64,000 nucleotides of DNA from Planctomycetaceae bacterium (GTDB lineage Bacteria; Planctomycetota; Planctomycetia; Planctomycetales; Planctomycetaceae). Below the pieces are notes generated by a model. That model was not told the origin of the DNA, searched no databases, and saw nothing but the letters and a program-made list of their open reading frames with translations. Shown in pieces: positions 53,564 to 63,563 of the stretch. The stretch covers positions 62,001 to 126,000 of the forward strand of contig JAWKUA010000014.1 of assembly GCA_041398785.1 (NCBI GenBank). The letters are read 5' to 3'. Both the position numbers and the translations under genes were made by a program. The first letter of the stretch is position 1. Each line of letters starts with the position of its first letter.

Positions 53564-53832
53564 GGTGATGAGTTCTTCCCAGCGACGTGATCGCGGCGCC
53601 GGATTATTTCATTCACCACGCAGGCTGTGAAGCCACGCGGCGATCACTGACCATCGCGAACAAAACGGGACGGCGCGTGTCGCGCTTACAATGCGACAGA
53701 ACCGACAGCCAGCTCGTCCCGCGCATCGCGCCGACGGAATCAGTGCCGCTTGCGAACCATCGGCCTTCGCACGAGACTCCTGGCCGAACGGATCCTGAAC
53801 CCGGCATCTTCCCGAACTGGCGAAGCGACCTC

Positions 53833-56514
53833 ATGGCGAAAGACTGCATCTATGTGATCGACGTGTTCAACCTGATGTTTCAGGTCTTTCACGCGATCCC
53901 GCCAATGACGGGAACTCAGGGCCAGCCGACGAACGCGGTCTTCGGTTTCACTCGCGACATCTTCGCGATTCTCGACAGGCAGCCGACGCACCTGCTGTGC
54001 GCGTTTGACAGTCCCGGCGAAGGTCGGCGCAATGAACTCTATGCACCCTACAAGGCGAACCGCGATGAGATGCCGGATGACCTGCGACCCCAGATTCCCC
54101 TGCTGAAACAACTGCTGGAAGGTTTCGAGATTCCGTGCGTGCAGGTTGAAGGCTGGGAAGCGGACGACGTCATCGCCACCGTAACGCGACAGGCGACGGA
54201 GCAGGGCATCGATGTCGTGATCGTGTCAGGAGACAAGGATACCAGGCAGCTCATCAGTCCGTCTGTCAGGATCCTTAACAATCGCAAAGGCACGTTTCTG
54301 GACGAAGCCGGCTTGCTGGACGACTGGGGCATTCGTCCGGAGCAGGTCATCGACTATCAGGCTCTTGTGGGGGACAGCGTCGACAATGTTCCGGGAGTTC
54401 CGCTGGTCGGTCCCAAGAAAGCCAAAGCACTCCTTGAACAGTTCGGAACGCTGGATGATGTGCTGGCGAATGCCGACAAGGCTCCTGGAAAAAAACTCAG
54501 CCAGAATCTTGTCGAATTCGCCGATCTGGCGCGGATCAGCCGAGACCTGGTGACACTGCGAACGGATCTGCCCCTGCAGATCAATTTCGAGTCCGCGCGC
54601 GTCAGCGAACCGAACCGGCCGGCTCTGCGCGATCTGTTCACGCTGCTGGGATTTCGCCGCTATGCCGGAATGATGCAGGACAGTCCCGGCAACGATACTC
54701 TGCATGAACCGCAGCACTCCGTAACGGTCCTGTCGACCCCGGCAGCGTTCGAACAGACCGCAGAACTCTGGACGACGTCACGCGACGTATTTCTGTCGGC
54801 CACGTTTGCGCCGAGCAATCCCCGACACCGACGCTGCACCAGCATTGCGTTCGCCTTTGACAGTTCACAGACGTGGTATGTTCCGTTCTCCGAATCTGAT
54901 TCCGCGTCGGCCGCGCTGGAATTGTGCGTGTTGCGCCGAATTGCCGAATTTCCGGGAACCGTGATCACCGACGATGCCAAGCCGCTGCTGCAGACTTTGT
55001 TGCGGCAACAACTCACCGACGTTCCGTCGGTTCGCGACTTGTCCGTGGTGGACTACCTGCTGGATGCCGGCGCCCGCGCTCACGATCTTCGTGACGTCGC
55101 GGCCCGTCGAGCGGCCCCGAATCCGCTGGACGCCGTCGATTCGGCGGCCGGCAAACCTCAGCAGCAATCACTGTTCGACGATGCCGGCACGGAAACCGCA
55201 GCCGCGGCCCGCGCCGATGCGCGATTGCAAGCTACGCAGATCATCGATCCGGAGATGCTGTCGGCACTTAAGGAGGACAACCTGCTGGCGCTGTACGAAG
55301 ACCTGGAACGACCGCTGATCAGCATTCTGGCACGAATGGAATTCACCGGCATCACGGTCGATGTCAGCGAACTGCGCACGCAGAGTCAGCAGGCGAAGAT
55401 TCGCGCCGACGAATTGACGGACGAGATCTACGAACTCGCCGGTCGGCAGTTCAACATCGATTCGCCCAAACAGCTTTCCGAGATTCTGTTCACGGAGCTC
55501 GGTCTGCCGGTCATCAAGAAAACCAAAACAGGCGCCAGTACAGATCAGGAAGTTCTGGAAACGCTGGCCGCCATGCATCCGCTTCCCGAACGCATCGTGG
55601 AACGTCGCCATCTGACCAAGCTGCGGGGAACCTACCTGGATGCCCTGCCGCGACTGGTGGACCGCGAAACCGGCCGCATCCATGCCGGCTTTCATCAGAC
55701 CGTCGCCGCCACCGGACGGCTGAGTTCCAGTGATCCGAACCTGCAGAACATTCCGATCCGCACGCCCGAGGGACGCCGAATCCGCCGTGCTTTCACGGCC
55801 GGGGAAGACGGCTGGACTCTGTTGTGTGCCGACTATTCACAGATCGAATTGCGGATTCTGGCGCACTTCAGCGGCGATGCAGCGATGTCGCACGCGTTTC
55901 GCGAAGGGCAGGACATCCACACTGCCGTCGCGGCCGAAGTCTTTCATGTCGCACCGTCCGAAGTCAGTTCTGATCAGCGCCGAACCGCCAAGGCGGTCAA
56001 CTTCGGAGTCATCTACGGACAATCCGCGTTCGGCCTGGCGGCTGCGCTGGGCATCGAAAAATCAGAAGCCGCCGCCTTCATCGAAAGTTACTTTGAACGT
56101 TACCCGGGAGTCGCTGCGTTCTGCGAACAGGTGCTGACGGATACTCTGCGCACCGGTTTCGCAAGAACCATTCTGAATCGGCGCCGGGCGATTTCGGGGA
56201 TTCGCAACACGTCCGGCATCCAGCGAAACATGCCCGAGCGAACGGCCGTCAATACCGTCATTCAGGGTTCCGCAGCGGATCTGATCAAACGTGCGATGAT
56301 CGACGTCGATTCCGCCCTGCAGACGTCAGCGCTGCGAGCACGCTTGCTGATGCAGATTCACGACGAACTGGTGCTGGAAGTTCATGAATCGGACGTGGCC
56401 GCGCTGCGAATACTGGTCGTCGAAAAAATGCAGTCCGCGATGAAATTCACCGTTCCGCTGGTTGTTGACGTAACGACCGGACGGAACTGGCTGGATCAGG
56501 ACAAACGCATTTGA
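53833..56514 (+). CDS. polA: DNA polymerase I with degenerate proofreading domain
   Basis: An 893-residue family A polymerase used in Okazaki-fragment processing and repair. The N-terminal 5' nuclease (residues about 1-290) has YVIDVFNLMFQVFHAI, WEADDVIATV, VSGDKDTRQLI and DYQALVGDSVDNVPG. Residues about 310-490 correspond to the 3'-5' exonuclease, but its Asp/Glu motifs are not seen; for instance VFLSATFAP stands where a DTET-like site is expected. The polymerase is intact: motif A ADYSQIELRILAHFSGD (D667), motif B RRTAKAVNFGVIYGQ and motif C QIHDELVLEV (D844). ATG 53833 is chosen because it matches the family start. Confidence 0.95.
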   Translation: MAKDCIYVIDVFNLMFQVFHAIPPMTGTQGQPTNAVFGFTRDIFAILDRQPTHLLCAFDSPGEGRRNELYAPYKANRDEMPDDLRPQIPLLKQLLEGFEIPCVQVEGWEADDVIATVTRQATEQGIDVVIVSGDKDTRQLISPSVRILNNRKGTFLDEAGLLDDWGIRPEQVIDYQALVGDSVDNVPGVPLVGPKKAKALLEQFGTLDDVLANADKAPGKKLSQNLVEFADLARISRDLVTLRTDLPLQINFESARVSEPNRPALRDLFTLLGFRRYAGMMQDSPGNDTLHEPQHSVTVLSTPAAFEQTAELWTTSRDVFLSATFAPSNPRHRRCTSIAFAFDSSQTWYVPFSESDSASAALELCVLRRIAEFPGTVITDDAKPLLQTLLRQQLTDVPSVRDLSVVDYLLDAGARAHDLRDVAARRAAPNPLDAVDSAAGKPQQQSLFDDAGTETAAAARADARLQATQIIDPEMLSALKEDNLLALYEDLERPLISILARMEFTGITVDVSELRTQSQQAKIRADELTDEIYELAGRQFNIDSPKQLSEILFTELGLPVIKKTKTGASTDQEVLETLAAMHPLPERIVERRHLTKLRGTYLDALPRLVDRETGRIHAGFHQTVAATGRLSSSDPNLQNIPIRTPEGRRIRRAFTAGEDGWTLLCADYSQIELRILAHFSGDAAMSHAFREGQDIHTAVAAEVFHVAPSEVSSDQRRTAKAVNFGVIYGQSAFGLAAALGIEKSEAAAFIESYFERYPGVAAFCEQVLTDTLRTGFARTILNRRRAISGIRNTSGIQRNMPERTAVNTVIQGSAADLIKRAMIDVDSALQTSALRARLLMQIHDELVLEVHESDVAALRILVVEKMQSAMKFTVPLVVDVTTGRNWLDQDKRI

Positions 56515-56706
56515 CAACCGCCCGGTAAACGCGAAGACTTTTAAGCGGAACAAACCTGTTTCCACGCGCCCAAAGCATCTGCAGCAGGCATGCCGGCGGG
56601 AAGCAGGGCGTACGGCGGTCCTCCGAGACCGTTGAGTTCTGATGAAAGATTACCGACAGGCTCGGAGACCGGTCGCAATAAGAGTCTGCATGCTGGAGTG
56701 CGTTCG

Positions 56707-57243
56707 ATGAAGAAGTGTCGGCGGTGTTCAAAGCCTGCCACTTTGCATATCACGGAAATTCATGACGGGCACGCGTTCGCAATCCACCTGTGCGAAAAGT
56801 GCGCAAGAGAATATCTGGAAGACGAAAACGACGGCGGTGATTCCAGTCCCGCCGCCGAGCTGGCGGCAAAACTCGAACAACTTGTCTCGGAAGAGGGCGA
56901 AGATGCGCTGGCGGCTCTGCAGTGCCCGAACTGCGAACTGACATTCAACGAATTTCGCGAACGCGGCCGACTGGGGTGCCCCACCTGTTACCAGGAATTT
57001 CGGCAGGAACTTCTGCCGTTGCTGCAAAACATCCACGAAGATTCCCGCCACGTTGGAAAGCGGCCGCTGCGGTCTCCCGAACAGACGCCGGAGCAGGCCG
57101 AAGTCATCCGGCTCAGGAAACAACAGCGGGATGCCGTGGAACGCGAGGAATATGAACGAGCGGCCGAGTTGCGAGATCGCATCGCCGAAATCGAGTCAAT
57201 GCTGCACCGCATGCCGGGAGGTGTTCCCAAGCCACCGGCGTGA
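56707..57243 (+). CDS. mcsA: McsA-like zinc-finger/UVR-domain protein
   Basis: A 178-residue protein with four CxxC pairs: C4-x2-C7 and C29-x2-C32 near the N-terminus, then CPNC and CPTC further on. A UVR motif closes the protein (VEREEYERAAELRDRIAEIE). McsA is the activator of the arginine kinase McsB in Firmicutes, where both work with CtsR and ClpC. Here mcsB follows after 415 bases on the same strand, while ctsR and clpC are absent nearby. ATG 56707 gives MKKCRRCSKPATLHITE, the family N-terminus. Confidence 0.9.
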   Translation: MKKCRRCSKPATLHITEIHDGHAFAIHLCEKCAREYLEDENDGGDSSPAAELAAKLEQLVSEEGEDALAALQCPNCELTFNEFRERGRLGCPTCYQEFRQELLPLLQNIHEDSRHVGKRPLRSPEQTPEQAEVIRLRKQQRDAVEREEYERAAELRDRIAEIESMLHRMPGGVPKPPA

Positions 57244-57658
57244 ACAGACTTCAGGCAGAAATTGTCTGTCCTCAGCAGCTCGAAACAGCCGCTGACCGCG
57301 CGGAATTCCTCCGTATCCGCGACAACCGCCGCACTCGCCGCGCGCTGCCTGAAACACGCTTCGTCACCGCCGGGCGATTTGCGATTTCCGGCCCGGAGCA
57401 CAATACTCTGCGCTAGGTGAAGTTCCCGGTGACACTTCGTTTTTCGCCTTTACGAAGGGCTGCAGCGAAACGCTCGCGGATGCGTTACAATGGCAGTCTC
57501 TGAAGGGTGACTCGTCGGCGGCGTCTCCGGTCCCGGGAATTCGGCGTGAACCTCGAAGTCACGAAACCGGACTCAGGGCCGCCCGGACCTGCTCGGTCTG
57601 TCGACGTGATCCGGTCGCTGTCTGTTCTGAAGGTCCTCCAAAGAAGGAATCAAAACCG
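57244..57658. other. non-coding gap between mcsA and mcsB
   Basis: 415 bases with no recognisable gene, in contrast to the overlapping mcsA-mcsB genes of Firmicutes. TACAAT (57486-57491) in GCGTTACAATGG may be a -10 for mcsB, though its -35 is poor. Confidence 0.4.
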
Positions 57659-58738
57659 TTGGCTGAAGATGGAGCAAACTCCTTTCGTCTTTCCGATCTG
57701 GCGCAGACCAGCGGGCAATGGCTGAAAGGCGACGGACCGGAATCCGACATCGTGATTTCCAGTCGCATCCGGCTGGCACGCAATGTCGCCGGTTTTCCGT
57801 TTATGTCGCGAGCCGACACGGACATCCGCCAGCAACTGGTCGATTCGCTCAGAACCACCGTGCTGGCGGTCACTCCCGAACATCATTTTCACTTCGTCGA
57901 TGTTGCCGCGCTGGATGAACTGGATTCTCAGCTGCTGACCGAACGACAGCTCATCAGCCGCGAACTCGCCAGGTCGGAAGGTCCCCGCGGCGTCGCGATC
58001 GGCGAAGGCGAACACGTCAGCGTCATGCTGAATGAAGAAGATCATCTGCGAATGCAGGTGATTCACAGCGGCTTCGCGCTGCAGGAATGCTGGCGCACCA
58101 TCAACGCTCTGGATGACGCGATCGAGTCGCATACCGCTTTTGCGTTCGACGAGGAACTCGGTTATCTGACCGCATGCCCGACCAACGTCGGCACCGGAAT
58201 TCGAGTCAGCGTGATGCTGCACCTGCCCGCTCTGAGGCTGACGCGCGAGATTCAGAAAGTTCACCAGGCATCACAGAAAATCAATCTGGCGGTCCGGGGT
58301 CTTTACGGAGAAGGCAGCCAGGCGATGGGCGACTTCTACCAGATTTCGAATCAGATCACTCTGGGCAACAGCGAACAGGAACTGATCGACAACCTGTCCG
58401 AAGTCGTCCCGAATATCATCCGCTACGAGCGTCGAGTGCGTGAGCTGCTGTGCCGCGACAACAAGGCCACACTGGACGACCAGGTCGCGCGAGCTCTGGG
58501 AATTCTGACCAGTGCGCGTTCCATCAGTTCGGAAGAAACGATGCACCTGCTGTCCAGCCTGCGCCTGGGAATCAACCTGGGAATTGTGCCGAACATCAAA
58601 ATCGCAACGGTCAACGAACTGTTCATTCACACGCAGCCGTCGCACCTGCAGAAACTCCACGGCGGCCCCCTCAAGACCGCCGACCGCAACGAAGCCCGAG
58701 CCGACTACCTGCGCAAAAGGCTCGCGGCGTCGAACTAG
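57659..58738 (+). CDS. mcsB: protein-arginine kinase McsB
   Basis: A 359-residue guanidino kinase that phosphorylates arginine in proteins, marking them for ClpCP in Firmicutes. Visible motifs are DIVISSRIRLARNVAGFPF, the nucleotide-binding EGEHVSVMLNEEDHLRMQVI and LTACPTNVGTGIRVSVMLHL, which carries the reactive Cys. The C-terminal pArg-binding region and RADYLRKRLAASN follow. The start is TTG 57659, with AAAGAAGG upstream; no ATG is available near. Length matches the family. Its partner mcsA lies upstream. Confidence 0.93.
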   Translation: MAEDGANSFRLSDLAQTSGQWLKGDGPESDIVISSRIRLARNVAGFPFMSRADTDIRQQLVDSLRTTVLAVTPEHHFHFVDVAALDELDSQLLTERQLISRELARSEGPRGVAIGEGEHVSVMLNEEDHLRMQVIHSGFALQECWRTINALDDAIESHTAFAFDEELGYLTACPTNVGTGIRVSVMLHLPALRLTREIQKVHQASQKINLAVRGLYGEGSQAMGDFYQISNQITLGNSEQELIDNLSEVVPNIIRYERRVRELLCRDNKATLDDQVARALGILTSARSISSEETMHLLSSLRLGINLGIVPNIKIATVNELFIHTQPSHLQKLHGGPLKTADRNEARADYLRKRLAASN

Positions 58739-58925
58739 GCAGTCGTGTGCCTTCCCAGGCAAGTCAAGCAGCTCGCCGCTACTGTGTACGAGCGATGGCA
58801 GGCGTGCCCGACTTCAAAATATGCGTCTACTCGGAACTCGGTCACAACTACGTGCCCCGTGCTGACGAATGACTGCTCCATCGGCGATGATCCTGAAACT
58901 TCATGTGCCCATCGCCGGGCCGCCC

Positions 58926-59894
58926 TCAAGAGCGCCTTCGCCAGCGGCAATACACAGACATCGTCGCCAACATGATGGCGCCTGCCGCGGCACCAGTCAG
59001 AAGCGCATACGAAGGACCGGGCATACCGAATCCACTCAACACCATGGGAGAGCCGACCGGCGTCGAAATTGGTTCCAGAACCTGCGGAATCCGGTCCAGC
59101 AACCATCGGTCGATTTGGGTGACGGAGCCACCGCGACAGAACGTCAGCAGGTACGGGTACAGGATTCCGCCGCTCGGACCAACAGATGTGAAGGAATACG
59201 TCGCGTATCCCAGATAGACCGGCAAAAGAAAGAACACTGGCAGTAATGTGATATGACTTGCCCATCGAATTGGCGAACCACCGCATACGGCTGGCCAGAC
59301 AGCAAAAAGTGCGAGTCCCGTTAGAAGCAACCATTCAAAGACAATGCTCGCCCAGTACCAGCGAGCACGGCGCCAGCGTTGCCAAAACTGCTGCTCAGCG
59401 ACGATGCGGTAGGCCATTCGCTGGACGCCTTCGCCCGTCAGTGCGCGGGCTCGCTCGGAGTCGATCTCTCCAAGTAGTGCCGGCAGATCAAGTCGCCTGT
59501 CAGCGTCATTCCGCAAGCGGGCGTACGCCGTCGTCGCAGGCGTTTCGTCACCACGGTTCGCCGCCTCTTCCAGCAGCGAGACAACTTCTTCAAATTCGGC
59601 CACAACGTCCGCTCGCGGAACGCGGCGGATATCGCTCCCTTTCATATGAAGTTGTTCGTAGGCGACCCATTCGTGGTCCACGAGGTAAACGGCACCCATC
59701 CCGGCATCTGCAACCTGCGGAGAGAGGTTAACGTCCGCTGCAATCTTCCAGAAAACGTGAGGATGACCCTCACGCACGGGTGCCATGCGCGGTGCCAGAA
59801 CTGCAAGACCGACAGCTACGATGAGCGAAATGAGACCAACTGCTGAACAACAGGCCCCAACGCGAATTCTCGGATACTTTCGATCGGCCACCAT
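58926..59894 (-). CDS. membrane protein of unknown function
   Basis: A 322-residue protein. One N-terminal helix (VGLISLIVAVGLAVLAP) is followed by a soluble extracytoplasmic region of about 130 residues and then about four further helices, including SIVFEWLLLTGLALFAVW and ITLLPVFFLLPVYLGYATY, ending at YALLTGAAAGAIMLATMSVY. The polar middle has many charged residues (ADVVAEFEEVVSLLEEAANR). No family was recognised. It stands alone on the minus strand between mcsB and the PEP-CTERM gene. Confidence is moderate because it lacks a named domain. Confidence 0.6.
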   Translation of the reverse strand: MVADRKYPRIRVGACCSAVGLISLIVAVGLAVLAPRMAPVREGHPHVFWKIAADVNLSPQVADAGMGAVYLVDHEWVAYEQLHMKGSDIRRVPRADVVAEFEEVVSLLEEAANRGDETPATTAYARLRNDADRRLDLPALLGEIDSERARALTGEGVQRMAYRIVAEQQFWQRWRRARWYWASIVFEWLLLTGLALFAVWPAVCGGSPIRWASHITLLPVFFLLPVYLGYATYSFTSVGPSGGILYPYLLTFCRGGSVTQIDRWLLDRIPQVLEPISTPVGSPMVLSGFGMPGPSYALLTGAAAGAIMLATMSVYCRWRRRS

Positions 59895-60197
59895 CGGCGT
59901 ATGACTCTCTCAGGTCGAAGAAGATGACTTGACCGCAGTGCGAATCGAGAACATATCGATTGCCCGCTTTGGTCGCGACCCATCCGCATACGCTCTCTCA
60001 CGCTCATGCCGCCTTGATTTCTCTCCGGTCTGCCGGGCATTGAAATGAGATTCTGCGCCCGATCCGTCATTGACTTTGCTACCAGGGACGCCGAAATTTA
60101 TATCCTGCCTGACGGCAATAAATGATGGATCCCCTAAGATGAGTCTTCCTGGGTCACTGAGAAAATTCGCGTCTAACATTTGACTGGAGACCATCCA
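59895..60197. other. short gap between divergent genes
   Basis: About 300 bases with no recognisable gene. It lies between the unknown membrane protein (minus) and the PEP-CTERM gene (plus), so it should hold both promoters; none was clear. Confidence 0.4.
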
Positions 60198-60980
60198 ATG
60201 CAGTCGAGTTGTTGCTCGGGACGGAACTTCAATGATCGGCGGCGAGGTATCGTGGCGTGGCGTGTCGGTCCTCGAGTACTTGCCGCAACCATCGTCGCTG
60301 CCGCCATGAGTTTTTTGACCGGCAGCACTCCTGCTGACGTCATTACATTTACAAGTCGATCCGCATGGCTCGCGGCAGTCGATCAGACGACGATGCAGAC
60401 GGCCGACTTTGAAGAGTTTACAGAGGATGTCCGCTTTGTACCTGCCCCCACCGGGGTAGGAAGTGTGGATGCAGGACCATTTTCGCTGGCAGCGAACAAG
60501 ATCCTTGGCACCTCCGAAATTCTTTTGCCAAACCGTGTGGACGTCGCTCCGTTTCGTGGATCGATCGACCAAACGACAAACAACGCGTATGTGTTTGTCG
60601 AGCGCGACAGTAACCTGGAAGTCACACTCACCTTTGACTCACCGGTATTCGCATTCGGCGCTGATTTTGACAGAGTCAACGGCGCTCCTGGTGAGAGGCT
60701 GGACCTCGTGTTGACTGGAGCAGGCTCGCCGATACTTCAGGCGCCTGACGACGACACCTTCTTCGGTTTTGTGTCCGATGGTGGTCTCGTCAGCCAGTTG
60801 GTATTTCAAGCCCGAACCGCCAACGGCACGCAGAGCGGTACTGGCTTCGGCCTGGACAACGCATCGGTCGCTTTCAGCGCGAGTGCAGTGCCGGAGCCAT
60901 CGGGACTGCTGCTCGTCGCTGCAGCGGGTTTCGGTTTCATCATCCGGCACCGCGTTGTGAAGCGATCGGTGCAGCGATGA
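60198..60980 (+). CDS. PEP-CTERM sorting domain protein
   Basis: A 260-residue exported protein. The N-terminus (MQSSCCSGRNFNDRRRGIVA then VLAATIVAAAMSFLTG) forms a signal peptide. The C-terminus has the PEP-CTERM signature VPEPSGLLLVAAAGFGFIIR then HRVVKR, i.e. a VPEP motif, hydrophobic helix and basic tail, used for sorting by exosortase/archaeosortase-like systems to the cell surface. The middle is beta-rich without a recognised enzyme domain. GGAG lies eight bases before ATG 60198. No exosortase gene is in the window. Confidence 0.85.
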   Translation: MQSSCCSGRNFNDRRRGIVAWRVGPRVLAATIVAAAMSFLTGSTPADVITFTSRSAWLAAVDQTTMQTADFEEFTEDVRFVPAPTGVGSVDAGPFSLAANKILGTSEILLPNRVDVAPFRGSIDQTTNNAYVFVERDSNLEVTLTFDSPVFAFGADFDRVNGAPGERLDLVLTGAGSPILQAPDDDTFFGFVSDGGLVSQLVFQARTANGTQSGTGFGLDNASVAFSASAVPEPSGLLLVAAAGFGFIIRHRVVKRSVQR

Positions 60981-60989
60981 TGGCGCGCC

Positions 60990-63563
60990 TCATTCTTTGG
61001 CGTTCTGGACCAGACGACGATCCCGATAGCCGTCCACGCTCAGGTTCCCGTCCTCGCGGATCACCACTGTGACGGCTCCCGCGTCGCTGGTGAACAGGAT
61101 CGACTGTGACGCAGCGTAGACCTTGTGCAGGTAATCGCTTGCCTGCGAATCGCGGGCGCTGACGATGACGTGGTCAGGATTGACGGCGTTTGCCAGGTCC
61201 GTCGTGTTGGCGGTCTTTGAACCGTGGTGCGGACTGATCAGCACGTCGACATCACCCATCCGCGGCAGCAGTTCGTTCAACGCGTCGCCTTCCAGATCGC
61301 CTGGAAAGCAGATCGTTCGGCCGGCAGACTTCAGCAGGACCAGCAGACTCTTTTCGTTGTCCTCGATATCCGGCGGCAGTGCGGACAGGTCCGCCTGAAA
61401 CAGTGTCAGTGTCGCTGAGCCGAAACGACACGTGTCTTCCGTGACGGCAACACGAACCGGGACGCGGCGACTGTCGGCAACCTGCAGTACGGCGGCCGCG
61501 GCGGGCGAGTCGTTGTGCAGAAAGTCCTGCGCGAGCAGCAACTGACCGACCGGCATGCGATGCACGATTCCTTCCAGCGCGTTGAAGTGATCCATGTCGG
61601 CGTGCGAGATCAGGATTCCGTCCAGTCGACGATAGCCGCGATGCCACAGAAATCGGCAGACAACGTCGGCGGCGCGGTCACCGCGGTTCATGGCGCCGGC
61701 ATCAATCAGCAGCACGCGACCGTCGCCGGATTCCACAACCGCGGCGCTGCCGTGTCCCACGTCCAGCACGGTGCAGCGCACGTCCGACGCCTGTGGCAGC
61801 TGACCATTAATCGCGAATGCAGCAATCACAAGGCTCAGCACGGCAATGATCGATGCCTGCCGGACCAGCGGACGCCAAGACACAACAGCCGTCACCAGCA
61901 AGACGTAAAACGCTGGAACGAACCACGGCGGAAGATCGGCGATGTACACATGTCCGACGTTCCACCGGGCTGTGGCGTGTACAACGGCCAGCAGAATCTG
62001 CAGAGCCCCGGAAAACAAGACTCCCGGCAGCGGCGCGGCAATCGGCAGCAGAAACCCGGTCAGCAACAGCGTGAAGCCCAGAACCAGAGCGACCGCTGTA
62101 AACGGAATCAGCAGCACATTGATCAGCAGTCCGACGGGTGAGACGACATGGAATTCCGACGCGACGAGTGGAGTCGTCAGCGCCAGAATGCACAGCATCT
62201 GCCGGTATCGCAACACCAGCCGCTTCGCGATGACTCGACCGACATCGCGCAGCCGGTCACGCAAAGTCAATGCGTCCGGCGGAGCTTCCCGATCGGTATC
62301 GTCGTCGGCATTCCGGCTGGACACCCAACCGAGCGCCGCGACGGAGAGAAACGACAGCCACGCTCCCGTGTCGAACACCAGTTGCGGCTGCCACAGTAAC
62401 ATGACGATTGCCGTCAGGCTCAGCAGTGACGTCGTCGAGACTTCGCGACAGGCAAGTTGTCCGGTGACAAACAGCAGAAAGAACACCGTAGCACGAACCA
62501 CTGACGGTCGCAGGTCGGTCACCAGCGCATACAGCACACAGATGACCGCGGTGACGAGGAGTGCTTTGTTCCACGGCACGAGCAGCAGGTGCAGCGTTCG
62601 CATCAGAAACAGGCACAGGATTCCAACATGAAGTCCGGAAATCGCCAGCAGGTGCATGGCTCCGCTGGAGATGAATGCAGTCTCCACGTCGCTGGTCAGT
62701 TCGTTGCGATCGCCCAGCAGCAGTGCCATCGCCACGCTGCGAGATTCGCCCGTCAGTTGCCGCTGCAGAATCGACTGCGCCTGGTGCCGCAGCAGCGTCA
62801 GCCAATACCCGGATGACGTGCGGCCTGCGGCGTGGAGAACCTCGATCGCCTGCGCGTGATCGATGTAGATCAGCCCCGCCGTGTCCTGACGACGCAGGTA
62901 TTCGGGAAAGTTGAATTCTCCGGGATTACCTGGATCAACCGGCCAGTCCAGAGTTCCCGTCAGCCGGATAATGTCGTCGCACGTCAGGCCCGCCGCCGCA
63001 TTTCCATCTACGTAGACCCGGCAGCGGCCGGATACGGAAACATCGCCGTCCATCGTCGCGATGCTCAGGACGTCGACCAAAAACCGAGTCTGTTCGTCGG
63101 AACCATAGATCCGCGGCGACAGCAGCGATGCCGGCCGCAGATGAACCACAGGAACAGACGATATCCGCGCCGTAAGTCGGACCGTGACCGACCCGTTTTG
63201 ACACAGGTCTCGCAGCGGCTGACGATCGGATTCGACGGCCGACACGTTCCATCTCATCGCACCGGCCAACAGCATCAGCAACAGGACGGCGATGGAAGCC
63301 ACCCGCGGCCAGGCACGCTTCATGGAATACATCGCTGCCGCAATCACGATCGCAGCAGCAATCAGCACAGCATTCCCGGACACCGCGAACCGTTCGGCAG
63401 CGACAATCCCAAGAACGAACGCGATGGCAACCGCAGCACTCGCCGGAATGGCGTCGGTGCCCGTGTTCGCAAGATCCGTGTTCGCGATGCCGGCGTCCGC
63501 GTCGACCGTGTCGGCTGCGCCCGTCTCGGCGGTGGAAATCTGGGAGTCGGGCTGCAAAGTCAT
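60990..63563 (-). CDS. comEC: ComEC/Rec2-family DNA uptake channel
   Basis: An 857-residue inner-membrane protein that moves single-stranded DNA into the cell in transformation. After about 60 polar residues come membrane helices, then a DUF4131-like segment with GRCRVYVDG, the competence domain with SGAMHLLAISGLHVGILCLF, and a C-terminal metallo-beta-lactamase-like domain with LISHADMDHFNALEG and ISPHHGSK. ATG 63563 overlaps the nrdR stop by one base (TGATG); a TTG three bases upstream is possible. Other com genes are not nearby, so competence itself is not shown. Confidence 0.9.
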   Translation of the reverse strand: MTLQPDSQISTAETGAADTVDADAGIANTDLANTGTDAIPASAAVAIAFVLGIVAAERFAVSGNAVLIAAAIVIAAAMYSMKRAWPRVASIAVLLLMLLAGAMRWNVSAVESDRQPLRDLCQNGSVTVRLTARISSVPVVHLRPASLLSPRIYGSDEQTRFLVDVLSIATMDGDVSVSGRCRVYVDGNAAAGLTCDDIIRLTGTLDWPVDPGNPGEFNFPEYLRRQDTAGLIYIDHAQAIEVLHAAGRTSSGYWLTLLRHQAQSILQRQLTGESRSVAMALLLGDRNELTSDVETAFISSGAMHLLAISGLHVGILCLFLMRTLHLLLVPWNKALLVTAVICVLYALVTDLRPSVVRATVFFLLFVTGQLACREVSTTSLLSLTAIVMLLWQPQLVFDTGAWLSFLSVAALGWVSSRNADDDTDREAPPDALTLRDRLRDVGRVIAKRLVLRYRQMLCILALTTPLVASEFHVVSPVGLLINVLLIPFTAVALVLGFTLLLTGFLLPIAAPLPGVLFSGALQILLAVVHATARWNVGHVYIADLPPWFVPAFYVLLVTAVVSWRPLVRQASIIAVLSLVIAAFAINGQLPQASDVRCTVLDVGHGSAAVVESGDGRVLLIDAGAMNRGDRAADVVCRFLWHRGYRRLDGILISHADMDHFNALEGIVHRMPVGQLLLAQDFLHNDSPAAAAVLQVADSRRVPVRVAVTEDTCRFGSATLTLFQADLSALPPDIEDNEKSLLVLLKSAGRTICFPGDLEGDALNELLPRMGDVDVLISPHHGSKTANTTDLANAVNPDHVIVSARDSQASDYLHKVYAASQSILFTSDAGAVTVVIREDGNLSVDGYRDRRLVQNAKE

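Noticed and set aside
61515..62141. A 208-residue plus-strand frame
   Set aside because: Antisense to comEC, with Gln/Arg-rich composition and no motif.
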